Positions 1-11,430 are shown, counted from the stretch's first letter. The stretch is 64,000 nucleotides of DNA from Carettochelys insculpta (GCF_033958435.1 NC_134137.1:60962001-61026000); one strand, 5' to 3'. The notes: generated by a model from the sequence alone, not told the origin. Numbers and translations are program-made.

Positions 1-354
1 TCTGAAACAGCCTATATGCAAGACACTGAAGTGTAGCCATAATGCCTAAATATAGTAGATTAGCAAGGGTTCCTTAACTTAACTGTGTGGGTTCCATTTT
101 CACAACAAGACTGTCTCCTGGACTATGTCCCCTTTTCTTAGTGGCAGGGTATATTTTTAAGGCACCAATTGGCAATGAGATTAATCCCTGTGATACCTAA
201 GCATGGAAAAGCGATATTAGGAAAGTACTGCCTGTATTTTAGCTCTCTTAGCAAACAGATACAGGGAGAACAGATGTGGTCAGCCATCTCTACAAGCATC
301 ACACATACCACAATACAGGAACCCATTTAAACAACTGGCACGTACCGCATATAC
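1..354. other. No recognisable feature
   Basis: AT-rich sequence without a convincing coding frame, terminal repeats or a repeat family I recognise. Confidence 0.5.
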
Positions 355-1000
355 TGTGGTGGGTAAGATATGGCCTGTGGGCTGGATCTGGCCTACCAAA
401 TATTTGAATCTGGCCCACAGCCCACTTTGACGGGACCCTCAGGTAGAAAACAGCTCCAAGCCACTAAAGCATCTGGCTCCTCCACGTGCCTTTCTGTGCC
501 ATGCAACATAAATAGGCGAAGGGGAATGGAGAGATTATGCTTTGGGGCGGGGGCAGTGCTCGAACCCCTTCCCCCCGATCCAAGGGTCCAGCACAGAGTG
601 GGGCACAAGGAGCAACCAGCTGCTTTGAGCTGTCTGGGGCTGCAGCAGGTAGAGTACCTTCCTGAGGACGCCACTGGGCTTCTGGCTGGTAGCCACCTAG
701 ATAAGCGCCTCCTGGCTAGAGCCTGCCTTTGGCATGTGCCCCCTCCCTCCCTGGCACCGGAGCTCCCCACCCCAGGTCATCACCCAGACACCTCTGTGCC
801 ACTCCCTGCCTCAGCTCATAGCTCCCTCCCAGGGACCCTGCGCTGGCGTACAGATTTTGTTATGTGCATCAAGGCATGTGTGGATGTGCACTGCCCAAAG
901 AAACACATGCTGTTGGCTCTGGCTCCTCTGCTAATCAGTTGGCCAGCATTTTGATCTCTCCTGGGCAGCTGCCCAAGCACTCATCTTATAGGGAACACTG
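355..1000. mobile_element. hAT-like DNA transposon remnant (probable)
   Basis: The segment opens with a run resembling 'tatggcctgtgggctggatctggcc', wording typical of the ends of reptile hAT elements (consensus near 'ctacggcccgcgggccggatccggcc'). The GC-rich interior is also typical of those elements. The open frames on both strands have no recognisable domain and look like by-products of base composition. No 8-bp target duplication was found, so both ends are approximate. Confidence 0.35.
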
Positions 1001-2397
1001 TCCTGCACACACACTCCCACAATATACACCCTGCCCCTCAGGTCAGACTCCTCTCCTGCACCCTGCGCCCCAAGCCCCTGAGATGAGTCAAGGGTAGAAA
1101 AGGGTAAAGGGAATCTAATAAAACCAAAAGGAAAATAATGTGTACTAGTTACACAATCACACTTTTCCTAAGAGTAGAATGCAAGAGGTTCAAATAGTTT
1201 TTCCCTCCATTTCCAGCGGCAGCATTTGTTCAAAGACTGTAACAAGGCACAGGCCTGATAGTTATGCAAATAGATGCCGACAGCTTTGTAAGAAGCCCAG
1301 GCACAAGCATGTGAAGGAAAGAGCCATGATTCCTGTTGGCTGCTTACTTTGCATAAAAGAGAATCACTGATCATAGCCTTTCTGCTCTCTTGCGGCTCGC
1401 TCGGCGGGTGAGGGAGGTGCTGAATGATCCAGCACGTTTTTCAAAAGCCAGGCTTTGTGAGAACCAGCATTAGGATTAGTATTCCCAGGCTATCACCAAA
1501 CGTGTCCGTTAGCACCAGATGCTAAAACAAACAGCCTCAGAGGATCACCACACTACAGCACAAAGCCACCATTAGGACCTAATTCTACCTATAACCAGAC
1601 AAAAATCACCTTTTGTCGAACTAGAAGGAACAATGAACTAAACCAAAGGGGGAAGGAGTGCAATTAATAAACACTGAAAGAACTGCAGTCTCGGTCCTAT
1701 TATCAGCCCGCCCCCCCCCGAAAAAAAAACAAAAACCAAAAAAACAAAAAAACCCCCAGCGTTTTCATTAAGGTAAGAAAAATGTGAACAGGAACATGAG
1801 GTGAGGAGTCTGATGAAACCACTACTAAGACGATTACACGGTGTGAAGGAACTACTTCTGTGCCGTTAGCTAGGCTTTCTACCTCAGAGTGCACTTATCC
1901 AGAAAAGGAGAGGGGGGAAGCACCACCACTTCTCAAGTCAGTACAATTTAATTTGCCCTTTGGCGAAACTGTCATAGAAACAAATTAAAGTTCTGCATAT
2001 GTGTTAGGTTCTTTGTGCAAGTGATTAAACCCACTAACAACAAAAATATCGAAACATTTATTTGGGTCTAATTCTCATAACTCTTCTTTTTTCCCCTATG
2101 GCAGATGGGAGTTGTTCCCCTTTGAGGTGGCAGAAATATTAGGAAATATTGTTTACTATGAAGATTTAGCTAGGTTCTAATTTATCTATTTAGTTGCATT
2201 ACTACCATCAGCAGGAAGACTTCAAATTGAGATATGTCAGCAAACCGAGAGGCCAATCGCCCTGGGGCTGAGTGCCCGCAATGGCTATTAATTTCAATGG
2301 AAGTTCAGGGTGTTCAGCATACTGCAGAGCTGGATCCAGAATTTTTCAGTGTGTTCACCTTGATAATCTGTTGCTCTTTGCTTTGTTTAAACGATAA
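1001..2397. other. No gene seen; unassigned sequence
   Basis: No coding or repeat call can be supported. The stretch includes a short C-run followed by an A-rich run near 1709-1750. At 1375-1420 there is a small CpG-containing patch with no island-scale extent. Confidence 0.45.
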
Positions 2398-3266
2398 GGC
2401 TACATCTACACTAGAAGCATCTGTCAACAGTAATGTCTGGCAGAGTTGTGTCAACAGAAATTGTGTCGACAGAGCGCATCTACACACAAAAGCAGATCGA
2501 CAGAGCAATCTGCTCTGCCCCCAGAGACCAGCCAGACTGCCCAGCCCTCTGTTGACAGAATAGCTGACCAGAAACTCTGAAAACAGGGCTACCTGGTGAA
2601 CTGGAAGCCCTCTCTGTCAAAAGAAGTGTCCACACTGCACTTCTGTCAAAAGAACTCTGTCAACAGAAGCGTTATGCCTCAAATTTTCAAGGGAGAACAC
2701 TGTTGAGACAAACGCAGAGTTCTGTCAAGACTCTTTCAACAGAACACTGTATGGCCGTGTCTACACTACCCCTCCCTTTTGGAAGGGGTATGTAAATACC
2801 ATAGATTGGAAATGCTAATGAGGCACTGATATGATATTCAGCACCTAATTTGCATAATGGCAGCGATCCAGAGCAAGGAGAGTGCTGCTTTCAAACTGAA
2901 AACTAGCTGTGTAGACGGGGTTCCTTCAAAAGGAAACCCCAATTTCAAAAGCACCCTTTTTCATAATTTTTTTTTTGGGAAGAAGGTTGCTTTTGAAATC
3001 AGGGTCTCCTTTCAAAGGAACCCTGTCTACACAGCTAGTTTTCAATTCAAAAGCAGCACTTTCGTTGCTCCAGGTGGCCACCGTTATGCAAATGAGGTGC
3101 TGAATATCATATCATTGCTTCATTAGCGTTTCTGATCTGTAGCATTTACATACCTCTTCCAAAAGGGAGGGGTAGCGTAGACACAGTCTATGTGTGTAGA
3201 CGCTCCCTGAGTTATGTCGACAGAAGGCCCTTTCTGTCAACAAACCTCTTTAGTGTAGACACAGCC
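2398..3266. mobile_element. MITE, 'TCGACAGA' family, split by another MITE
   Basis: The left end reads ggctacatctacactag and the right end tagtgtagacacagcc, inverted complements of each other. The interior has repeated ctgtcaacag / tcgacagag words and a block (about 2480-2580) closely matched in the elements at 13099-13505 and 19758-20959. A second MITE (2753-3188) sits inside it, so the host element is about 430 bp, close to the 407-bp copy at 13099. No transposase is encoded. Such elements move using an enzyme supplied elsewhere. The superfamily is not decided because the flanking trinucleotides (TAA, TTA) do not form a clean direct duplication. Confidence 0.75.
2753..3188. mobile_element. 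MITE with long inverted repeats, nested in the element 2398-3266
   Basis: The left end (ggccgtgtctacactacccc, continuing to about 2790) is the inverted complement of the right end (cttccaaaagggaggggtag ... acacagtc). The arms continue inward: 'gaggcactgatatgatattcagcacc' on the left mirrors 'gaggtgctgaatatcatatca' on the right, so most of the element is a palindrome centred near 2970. TAT flanks both ends and may be the target duplication. The element at 11431-11745 is a shorter relative. Confidence 0.8.
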
Positions 3267-3540
3267 TTAGTGTTTATTTCCTGGACAAAGAAACTGGAGG
3301 GTGCAAAATGTCAAGCTGAAAGTCTAGTATTATTCTCTATATTTCTTAATCAGATATTACAAGTATATCTGGTGAGGAAGTGTCAACTGGAATGATTTTT
3401 CTGACAGAAAATGCAGTGTCCACAGGAAAAAAAAATCAAAGTTTTCTATAATTTTTTTTTATTTGGGTGAAAATATGTCATTTTTCTATCAGGAAAATTG
3501 AAATGAAATATTTCATTTGGAGTCAGTTCAACATGAATAT

Positions 3541-3880
3541 GGCTATGTCTACACTACAGCATAAAGTCAATTTTAAGGCACTTAGTGCGATTTTACAATG
3601 TGATTGTCTTCACTGTGAACACCATTAGGTCAAATTTAAGGAGCGCTAAGGTCGATATTCTTTTAGACCATCCAATGCGACGTAATGCCAAGTTCAAATT
3701 TGAAAGGTTGGAAGAATGCTAGTGAGGAAAAGGTGCTACTTTAAATCAATTTTATTTGCCTCCAGAGGTGGCTGACAGGTATCCCACAGTGCCACTCAGG
3801 TGTACATTCTGTCCGCTTACACCTCCCCTGGTCTCCAGGAAGTAGGAAGCCTGGCATTTTGAATTCATTTCTTTATGATC
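3541..3880. mobile_element. MITE, left part
   Basis: It starts ggctatgtctacactaca. The following about 250 bp (tgtcttcactgtgaacacca, gcctccagaggtggc) match, in order, the complete element at 32688-33283. No matching right terminus was found, so the element is 3'-truncated or highly diverged, and the right limit is approximate. Confidence 0.6.
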
Positions 3881-5397
3881 AGCATGGTGATCGCATCTAG
3901 CCACGAAAGAGAGCCCCAGTATGGAGCCATCAGGAGAGCGAGGGTCTCAGCTCAGCTTGCAGGCTAGCCCTCGCCTCACCACACCACCTAACGGCTGGGC
4001 TGTGGGGGTCATGCTTGTAGGAGAGGCCGAGAAACTCCACTCTGTGTATCCATTTGTGTACTGCATCTTGTCCTGCCCTTTCCCTTCCTCGTCCGCTCTG
4101 TCAACCACGCCAGTCTTGACGTCTTGTTCGATCATCTCACCCAGTAACACCAACACACTTCCTTTCCTGCTAGGCATCCTGTGAGGAACACTGAGTGAAA
4201 AGGCCACCCTGCCTTCTTTGTGAAATTGTAGACGCCAGGTGGGAGTTCTACAATTTTACAGTTCACTGTTGATGTGTGTCTAGCAGAGACAGACGTGAGC
4301 TGTGGAGGAAGAGAAGAGGTTAAAAAGGATGTTTAAGGAAGCTGGAAAGTTGGGGTAATCGGTCAGAATGAAATATGTCCCAAATTTGGGTTTGTTATGT
4401 ATTAGGGTATTGGTATGTATCTTATGTCTAAGAGAATGTACACACAAGTGCAACATGATGCCCCTCTGGCCAGTGTGAGCAGACAATGAGTACCACAAAT
4501 TTATCAAAACATGCTGTGAACCCTTATCCTAATATAGAACTGGTATATTTGTTTTGATTATTACATAACATTTATTTTAGAACTGAGTATAGTTGCATCA
4601 CTTCTAGCGGGGAATAAATTACTTTAAAATGGAAAGACAATGAAGCCTGGATTCTGACCAACTCCAGATTTCTACTTTAGAAGATTTAAGATATGCAAAA
4701 TGTAACTCCCTTCCAGTCACATTTTTTCCAAATAAAAATGTGAGTGCTATACTTGGCAGAAAGCAGGGATACTGACCTTTGGTATATTTCAAGCTTTCTA
4801 TTCCACGTTTGCAATGTATACAAATTCAGAAAAAAACATACATTAATAATTTCTCAATAAATTCAAACCTGCACAGTTAATGCAAGCTTCCAAAATTCAT
4901 CCAAAGAGTTAACCAGAGTCTTTTCACTCTTTCCTTCAGCTGCTTAATATGGGGGTCTGTGCTTTACTAAAATCTGGCTTACAAATAAAAACAGAGTTTT
5001 TCAAGAACTATGGTCTAAAAAGGGTAGAAAGTACATTGCCTTTCAAAGAATAGTTTGGAGTGGTGCACACTTATGCCATTGCTCAATCTGACGTAGGAGC
5101 AAACACTGAACACCACATAATGTAATCTATCTGGCTGAGAATGTGGTCATATGCTATAAAATGTTTGTGGTAGGGCCTACATACGTAATCAATGGTGTGT
5201 GCACTAAGCACAACATACTCAGAAGGAGCAATAATGGAAAACTATTCTGGGGCACGAACCTCTGAGCTAACAGGACTGCACCATGAAATACATACTCACA
5301 CGTTACCAGGTGGGAAAAAACAGCAACTGAAAACATGCTTTGTGACAGAGGGCCAAATCCTGAAACAAACCGACCCTCTCCAGGATATACTGTTCAA
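3881..5397. other. No gene seen; unassigned sequence
   Basis: The short open frames are unconvincing on both strands and lack supporting splice sites. No repeat family was recognised. Confidence 0.45.
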
Positions 5398-5411
5398 TAG
5401 GGCCTATCCCA
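5398..5411 (+). repeat. Left copy of a 14-bp direct repeat (partner 7695-7708)
   Basis: TAGGGCCTATCCCA occurs here and again at 7695-7708, directly after the (CTA)n tail of the LINE at 6360-7694. The position of the right copy is what a retrotransposon target-site duplication would look like. The left copy lies 2.28 kb away, with CR1 and MITE pieces between it and the recognisable LINE. Confidence 0.6.
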
Positions 5412-5645
5412 CGCGTTTACGCGGTCCCCCTACTGGCGGGGGGAGGGGGGAGCCCTCAGCTCCAGCTGCCACTGCCATGGCGAGTCAGGCAACTCCCCTG
5501 CTCACGTATAATTGAATTTGCGAATGTTAAAGTTGCAAATGATAAGACTCCATTGTATTACATTTGGACCCAGGCACCAATGTCTCCTGCAAAGAAAGGC
5601 TTTTGTTTGCATGCACCTTTAAATTTATAGTTAGCTATAATAGCA
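5412..5645. other. Unassigned GC-rich then AT-rich segment
   Basis: It begins acgcgtttacgcgg and contains a run of G residues near 5440-5450, then turns AT-rich. It lies between the 14-bp direct repeat and the CR1 piece. I do not recognise it. Confidence 0.4.
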
Positions 5646-6290
5646 TAGGATCTCAGTGGTTCTTCATTGGTAGTTATTCAGTCAAGCTGGATAGGTGTAT
5701 CGAGTAATGCCCCACAGGGATCAGTCTTGGCTCAGATTCTGTTCAATATATTCATAAATGGCATAGATCATGGCAGAGAGAGTGTATCTTATTAAAATGT
5801 GCAGACCATACCAAGCTCTGAAGGATTGTAAGGGCTTTGGAGGATAGGATGAAATTCAACAAGGACAAATGTAGAGTACTCCACTGAGGAAGGAGTCGTC
5901 ATTTGCACATGTACAAATTGGGAAATGATTGCCTGGGAAGGAGTACCGTGGAAGGGGATTTAGGGCTTATAGCGGATCACACTAAATATGACTCAACAAT
6001 GTAACAGTGTGCACAAAATCAGCAAAAATTTCCTACCAGCAAACATCATTCTGGGATATTATTAACAGGAGTGTTGTAAGCAAAACATAGAAAGGAGTCC
6101 TCCCATTTTTCTCCACGCTGAGAAGGTCTCAGTTGGAGTATTGTTTCCACTCTGGGTGCCACATTTGAGGAAATATGTGGATGAATTGGAGAAAGTCCAA
6201 GAGGAAAGCAGCAAAAATGATTAAAGGTCTGTAAAACATGACCTACACGAGAAGATTTAAAAGATCGGGTGTGTTTAGTCTGGAGAAGAC
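5646..6290 (+). pseudogene. CR1 LINE reverse-transcriptase remnant, 3' half of ORF2
   Basis: Conceptual plus-strand reading, with several stops and frameshifts, gives the order of motifs found in the C-terminal half of CR1 ORF2. It starts with a GVPQGSVL-like block followed by FNIFIN (about 5710-5760). Next come a 'DRMKFNKDKC' type stretch (5845-5870) and a 'LGVLVD'-position segment. It ends with HLRKYVDELEKVQ (about 6155-6200) and a GVFSLEK-type ending (6268-6290). CR1 elements are the dominant LINEs of turtles, crocodilians and birds. This copy is 5'-truncated, many times interrupted and certainly inactive. Confidence 0.75.
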
Positions 6291-6296
6291 AGAACT

Positions 6297-6359
6297 TGCC
6301 CATGTAGACACAGTTCTCAACAGAACAGGGCTTCTGTCGACAGAACAGCAGAGTGTCCA
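6297..6359. mobile_element. Fragment of a 'TCGACAGA' MITE
   Basis: The words gcccatgtagacacag, aacagaacaggg and ctgtcgacagaacag match the right part of the family at 13099-13505 and 19758-20959. Only about 60 bp remain, wedged between the CR1 piece and the LINE copy. Confidence 0.5.
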
Positions 6360-7627
6360 CTTTCGACTTGGTCAGCAGGGATGGTCTGTTCAAACTGCTC
6401 CACAAGATAGGACGTCCGCCACGGTTACTCAAGATGATCCAGTCTTTCCACGAAGACATGAGAGGAACCGTCCAACACGATGGCACATTATTGGATGCTT
6501 TCAGCATCAGGAGCGGCGTCAAACAAGGATGCATCCTTGCTCTGACACTGTTCGGGATCTTCTTCGCACTCCTCCTTAAACACGCCTTTGGATCTTCAAC
6601 AGAGGGCATCTTTTCACACACAAGATCTGACGGGAAACTGTTTAATCTTGCAAGGCTGAAAGCTAAATCTAAGGTGCGGGAAGTCCTCATCAGAGAGATG
6701 CTGTTCGCAGATGACGTTGCTGTCGTGTCACACACAGAAGACCAGCTTCAGAAGCTGCTGGATCAGTTCTCCAAAGCATGCAAGGACTTTGGCCTCTCCA
6801 TCAGCCTAAAGAAGACAAATGTACTTGCTCAGGACGTTGCTGTTTCTCCATCAATCAGCATTGACAACTATATGTTAGAGGTTGTCCATGAGTTCGTTTA
6901 CCTCGGGTCCACCCTCACCGACACCCTGTCCTTGGAGACTGAGCTAAACAGGAGGATCGGTAAAGCAGTCACAACTCTGTCCAGACTCAACGAGAGAGTG
7001 TGGAATAACAACAATCTGTACACTCACACCAAAATGCAAGTCTACAGAGCCTGCATCCTCAGCACCCTCCTTTACGGCAGCAAGACTTGGACCCTGTACG
7101 CCCGCCAGGAAAAGAGGCTGAATGTCTTCCACTTGCGCTGCCTCAGGCACATCCTTGGAATATCGTGGAAGGACAGAATGTCCAACACTACCGTCCTTGA
7201 GCAAGCTGGAATCCCAACTATGCACACCCTCCTCAGGCAGCGGAGGCTCCACTGGCTTGGCCACGTCCACAGGATGAATGATGGAAGGATCCCAAAAGAC
7301 ATACTGTATGGCAAGCTAGACTCTGGCAAAAGACCTCCCGGACACCCCCAGCTGCGCTTCAAAGATGTTTGCAAGAGAGACCTCAGGGAAGCAGACATCA
7401 AGCCGGACAGCTGGGAGGAGCTGGCAGATGATCGCAGCAGATGGAGGCAGGAACTATACAAGGGCCTTCAGAAGGGTGAGTTGAGGATCACAAAGCTAGC
7501 AAAGGAGAAGCGAGCCCACAGAAAGCACAGCAAGGACCTGCCAGACACCCATTACACATGCAACAGATGCAGCAAGGACTGTCACTCTCGTGTGAGTCTT
7601 CACAGTCACAGCCGACGCTGCAAATGA
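6353..7627 (+). pseudogene. Reverse transcriptase C-terminal part with terminal zinc finger (LINE copy A)
   Basis: An uninterrupted frame of about 420 codons. Seen directly: a GVKQGC motif (about residues 57-62), the catalytic box FADD (codons at 6703-6714) preceded by LIREML, and a YLGSTLTD motif. Downstream are a LHWLGHVHRMNDGRIPKD-type block and a C-terminal CNRC...HSRRC with C-x2-C-x12-H-x3-C spacing, as in a C2H2/C2HC finger. Members of this LINE type copy their RNA by target-primed reverse transcription. The N-terminal endonuclease and the first RT motifs are missing, so it cannot move itself. The listed ATG lies in the flanking MITE piece and is not a real start. The lack of stops over 1.26 kb suggests a fairly recent insertion. 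Confidence 0.85.
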
Positions 7628-7694
7628 GGATGCCAAACGGAACTACGGAGGGCGTGATCCATAGTCTATGTAGACTGAAGGATGCTACTACTAC
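6360..7694 (+). mobile_element. LINE copy A (non-LTR retrotransposon, 5'-truncated), C2HC-finger family
   Basis: It is closely related, without large gaps, to the 3' part of the longer copy at 47632-49892 and to the minus-strand copies at 47235-47631 and 54076-55318. It ends with the family 3' UTR (tctatgtagactgaaggatg) and a short (CTA)n microsatellite tail at 7684-7696, not poly(A). All four 3' ends share this tail. Microsatellite tails occur in RTE-type and some other non-LTR clades, but I do not assign the clade. The 5' cut falls in the middle of the RT domain. Confidence 0.85.
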
Positions 7695-7708
7695 TAGGGC
7701 CTATCCCA
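7695..7708 (+). repeat. Right copy of the 14-bp direct repeat
   Basis: TAGGGCCTATCCCA, identical to 5398-5411, immediately following the LINE tail. Confidence 0.6.
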
Positions 7709-8151
7709 TTACGCTTGCATTGACATCTCTGTAGCTTTCCCCAGGCTCACTCTTGGAGGAGTCTTAGTCTTGGAATGGGACATATCCTCAGGGGATTCCT
7801 CCCACAAGACAGTCTTCACCTGGGCCTTTCTGGTCCCAGCTCTCCAGCTGGGCCACTTAACCATCAGATTCCTGTTGGGTGTGTTACCAGTCAGTAATCA
7901 GCCCCCTCTTTGGGCTTTCTCAGCTCCCTTCCTTAGGATGTCAGCCACTTCCCTAAAGGCTGGGCAGAGGAAGCCAGGTCCTCCTATAACCCAGGTCCCA
8001 ATCCACGAACCCCCTGAATAGCAGCTACATGTTAAATCTTAGTTTTGATAATAAATTCATCATTTTCACTCTAAATGTATCTCAGTGCTGTGATGTTAAA
8101 TTTGAGATGAACCTTGGTTGAACCAAACAAGTTGGTTAGTAACAGAGAGAA
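7709..8151. other. No gene seen
   Basis: The sequence is C/T-rich at first and then AT-rich. The 83-codon plus-strand frame at 7770-8021 has no recognisable domain. Confidence 0.45.
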
Positions 8152-8425
8152 AGCCGTGCTAGTCTATATACTATCAAAACAAAAAAGCAGTAAAGTTGCA
8201 CTTTAAAGACTAACAAAATAATTTATTAGGTGAGCTTTCGTGGGACAGACACACTTCTTCAGACCATAGCCAGACCAGAACAGACTCAATATTGAAGGCA
8301 CAGAGAACCAAAAAATAGTAATCAAGGTTGACAAATCAGAAAAATATTATCAAGGTGAGCAAATCAGAGAGCAGAGGGGCAGTTGGGTGGGGGGAGTCAA
8401 GAATTAGATTAAGCCAAGTTTGCAA
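8152..8425 (-). mobile_element. Solo Penelope-like 3' tail (short SINE-like unit)
   Basis: Plus-strand reading begins taacagagagaaagccgtgc and continues through tagcactttaaag-type words, ggtgagctttcgtgggacag, cttcttcagaccatagccag and aatcaggtgagcaaatcag-like words. Over about 270 bp it matches 20037-20310, the 3' UTR of the Penelope-like element at 20037-20801, and then diverges. In the element's own sense (minus strand) it carries CTGAAGA (8256-8262) followed by GAAA (8236-8239), part of a hammerhead-like core. It has no coding capacity. Confidence 0.75.
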
Positions 8426-8689
8426 AACAGCAAGCTGGTGTGTGGACTATTCCTGGGGAGACAGTTTGTCTGGTCATTTCTGTGACTATATAGTGTTCAC
8501 GGCTGGATGCTTCTGGAGCGGTCTAGGTGTGATACACCTATTTTGATCCTTCAGGGCACAGTACAAGTTGGCAGAGGCCTGGGGAGATTGTTTGGGTGGC
8601 TGAAAGCCTAGCAGTGTTAGGGAGCTGACACCCTGTTAAGTATCAGCAAATCTTCCTTTCACTGTAGATATGGGAGTAACAAAACCAAC

Positions 8690-8889
8690 TGGGAAGAAAA
8701 GGCTTTTGAAATCAGGTTGGTCCTTTCAAAAGACCCCCATCTAGACAGGTAGCATGCATTTTGAAAGCAGCACTCTCGAACTCTGCACGGCCACTATTAT
8801 GCTAATGAGGTACTGCATATTCAAGGCAGTGTCTCATTAGCATCTGCTGAAATCCCCTCCGAAAGGAAGCGGACAGCGTAGATGTGGCT
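8690..8889. mobile_element. MITE, right part
   Basis: It contains cctttcaaaagaccccc, 'atgctaatgaggtactgcatattca' and its mirror 'tctcattagcatctg', and ends gcgtagatgtggct, the usual right terminus. The interior resembles the inner element at 2753-3188 and the palindrome at 27320-27755. The left terminus is absent. Confidence 0.6.
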
Positions 8890-10513
8890 TAACTGAATTA
8901 CAAATGTTTTCTTGCTTTACCATTGTAAATAACTGTCTTATTCCTTTCTCTAGTTATTCCTTCCATACTTTATTACAGAATTAGCTCTAAGCATTGACTT
9001 TTGTGTGAGATCAGAGGTGTAACTGACAAGGATCCGTGACTGGTCATTTGGGATTGGGAATAGTGTTGTCATTTTTCATGTATGATACCATCTATCACAA
9101 AGGCAACCATAAATCAGCACACCTATGGGAAGGCTTGTATAGAGCCTGCGGAGTTTATGCTTGATACTTAGCTGGCGAAAGCTAAGTAGAGAATTCACAA
9201 ACAATTTGGGGTTTGCGCCCTGCTGATCAGTCTGCTCTGAGGCTGGTACTCACTGCTTGAGCCCCTGCCAAATAACTAAATAGAGGTTTCGGTACAGGAG
9301 AGGGTCTTCACTCCCTTTCAAGAGCCTGTGCCCATCAGAGAACTCTTGGGATATTACTTCCATAAACAGTCCACCTAGCAGGAGTAGTCAGTGTTATTCT
9401 GGCAGTAGCAGGCTCTCAGCCCTCTGGCCAACACCTTCTGGCTGTTTTCCCTCCTTCTGGAGTCTTGAGTGAAACAAGTAATCCAAAATCAGCAAAAGGG
9501 GCAAAGAAAACCTCTAGGCAGGTCCAGCCAGGATCTTGGTCTTTCCTTCCTCAGAGTCCCTTGAGACTCCCAGCACAAGTGACAGAATTGGATACAGTCT
9601 CCCCCTATTAGCAGAGAGGATCTGGTTTCCTTTTTGTGAGGGTAGAGGTTCTGCTGGCTATCTGACTTCTTCTGTGGATCTGGGAAACTTAAACAGCTCC
9701 CTTCCAGGCCTGCCCCTGATGAGTGGTGTTCCCTTCTCTTAAACTCCCCCTTTATGCCTGGAATACAGCTCCTCACTCCTTTCCATGTTGGTACAGGATT
9801 TATACAGTCTGTTTCTCCCACCAACCCTAAAAACAAGGGATTGCATTAATAAAGGAAACACTGAGTTTGAAACAGAAGCCAGTTTATATCAGTTGTTTAA
9901 AAGCGGACAAAATTTAGTGGTGGTATAAAACCACCCATCAGAGAGATTCGACCGCTGGTATTTTTTAGCTCTACCACCATGGCATCCAATACATTCGCCA
10001 CATGGTGAACATGACCCCATGGTGTGGCAGATATGGCTCGAGAGAGAGCAGCATGTGGGGAGTGCCACCCTTCCTGCCTGCACACACACCCCAGTGCTTG
10101 GTGGGAGAAGTGCATGGTGGCTGTGGTGGTGGTGGCAGCTACAGCGGCCCTGGCAATGGCTGCAGCGGTGGATCCAGTGGCGGTTCTGGTGAGTCACCGG
10201 CATTAAATTAGAATGGGGGAGGGAGGGCTGCAGGAACCTGGCTCTGGTGGAGGGCATTTATTTAGCGAGGGGTGGTGAATTTAGAGATGACAACCACAAC
10301 TATGGCGATCTTCGAATTCCTGTTAGACACTGCTGCTCTAGCACATGCATATACCTCCCCCAAAACCAACACCCTTGGGTTTTTATTTTCCCAAACCCTG
10401 TCTCTAACTCCTGATTAAAAGCGGGGTTTGAGGTCACCCAGCTGCTGCTACCTGTACCACAACAGAACAGGAAGCCTGCAGGCAATATTTCAGCTCCATT
10501 TCTGTCACACGGT
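8890..10513. other. No gene seen; unassigned sequence
   Basis: Mixed-composition sequence. The G/T-rich stretch at 10100-10195 gives glycine- or alanine-rich frames that look compositional. No repeat family or exon could be supported. Confidence 0.45.
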
Positions 10514-10769
10514 GGCTATGTCTACACTAGATACAGAAGTCGACCACTGATACACAATTTTTCTACGCCAATTGTGTAGTTAAAAATCATTTATCTGCAG
10601 TTGACTTCCATGTCTGGCCGCACAGCAGAAGACTGACCTTCCTTATTCCTCACCACTCATGAGGAGAACAGTGGTCGATGCCAACCCCTGGGAGTGTCAT
10701 TTTGTGTATGTGCAAAATGAAACCCTGGAAGATTGACCTTGAGTGGGTTGATCTTCCACTGCAGTGCAG
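10514..10769. mobile_element. MITE, left part
   Basis: It starts ggctatgtctacactagata. The next 80 bp (gtcgaccactgatacacaat, ctacgccaattgtgtag) align with the shorter piece at 38949-39036, so both belong to one family. The right end is missing; a hAT element begins just downstream at 10778. Confidence 0.6.
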
Positions 10770-10777
10770 CTCTAGCC

Positions 10778-11086
10778 CAGGGATTCCCAACCTGTGGATC
10801 GTGATTAGATTTGTTAAGGGTTGCTAGCAGCTCGGACCTGCGCATGGCTCTCAAAGGAGCCATTTGCAGCTCCTCAATGTTGCCACATCCAGCAGCTATC
10901 GCTAGCAGTAGAGAAGCAACTGCGCATTACAAAGACAGCTTCTCCCTCTTTAATATTCGTAGCCACTGAAGCAGGCCACTTAGACTCTTGTAGAGAGTAA
11001 TTTTCACCTCCCCTCCACCCTTGGGTCACCAAGTCTTCCTGAATTGTCAAAATGGGTCCTCACTTGGAAAAGGTTGGGAAACACTG
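10778..11086. mobile_element. hAT non-autonomous transposon with exact 8-bp target duplication
   Basis: The left terminus CAGGGATTCCCAACC and right terminus GGTTGGGAAACACTG are inverted repeats. CTCTAGCC flanks both sides (10770-10777 and 11087-11094), an exact 8-bp duplication as expected for the hAT superfamily. The element is 309 bp long with no transposase. The intact duplication fixes both ends precisely. Confidence 0.88.
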
Positions 11087-11094
11087 CTCTAGCC

Positions 11095-11430
11095 TCACTC
11101 AGATAAGAGTAAATTCCACTCTGGCTCCTGAAGTATGGCTCCAGCTAAGAAAATATGAGGAGAAGGGGGAACAGACCTTAGACTTACCAGCAAGCACTAG
11201 CTCCACATTTTCAAAGGTATTTAGGCATTTGATAGTATTTTCAAAAGTGCCTAAGTGTTACGCAGCCAATTCCCATTGCCTTCAATGGGAGCTGAATGTC
11301 TAACCTGCTCGGGCACTTTTATAAAAGAAGAGTGTCAGGCATCTATCCTGAACTTTAAGCATTTAAGCTTTAAGAAAATTGAGCACCAAAGAACCTCTAA
11401 ATCTGGCCCTCAGAGAACAGTGTACTCTTT
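11095..11430. other. No gene seen
   Basis: Unique-looking sequence between a hAT element and a MITE. The frames are short and featureless. Confidence 0.45.

Noticed and set aside
370..954. 194-codon plus-strand frame
   Set aside because: It lies in a hAT-like GC-rich interior with an overlapping minus-strand frame of similar quality. No recognisable domain or splice support.
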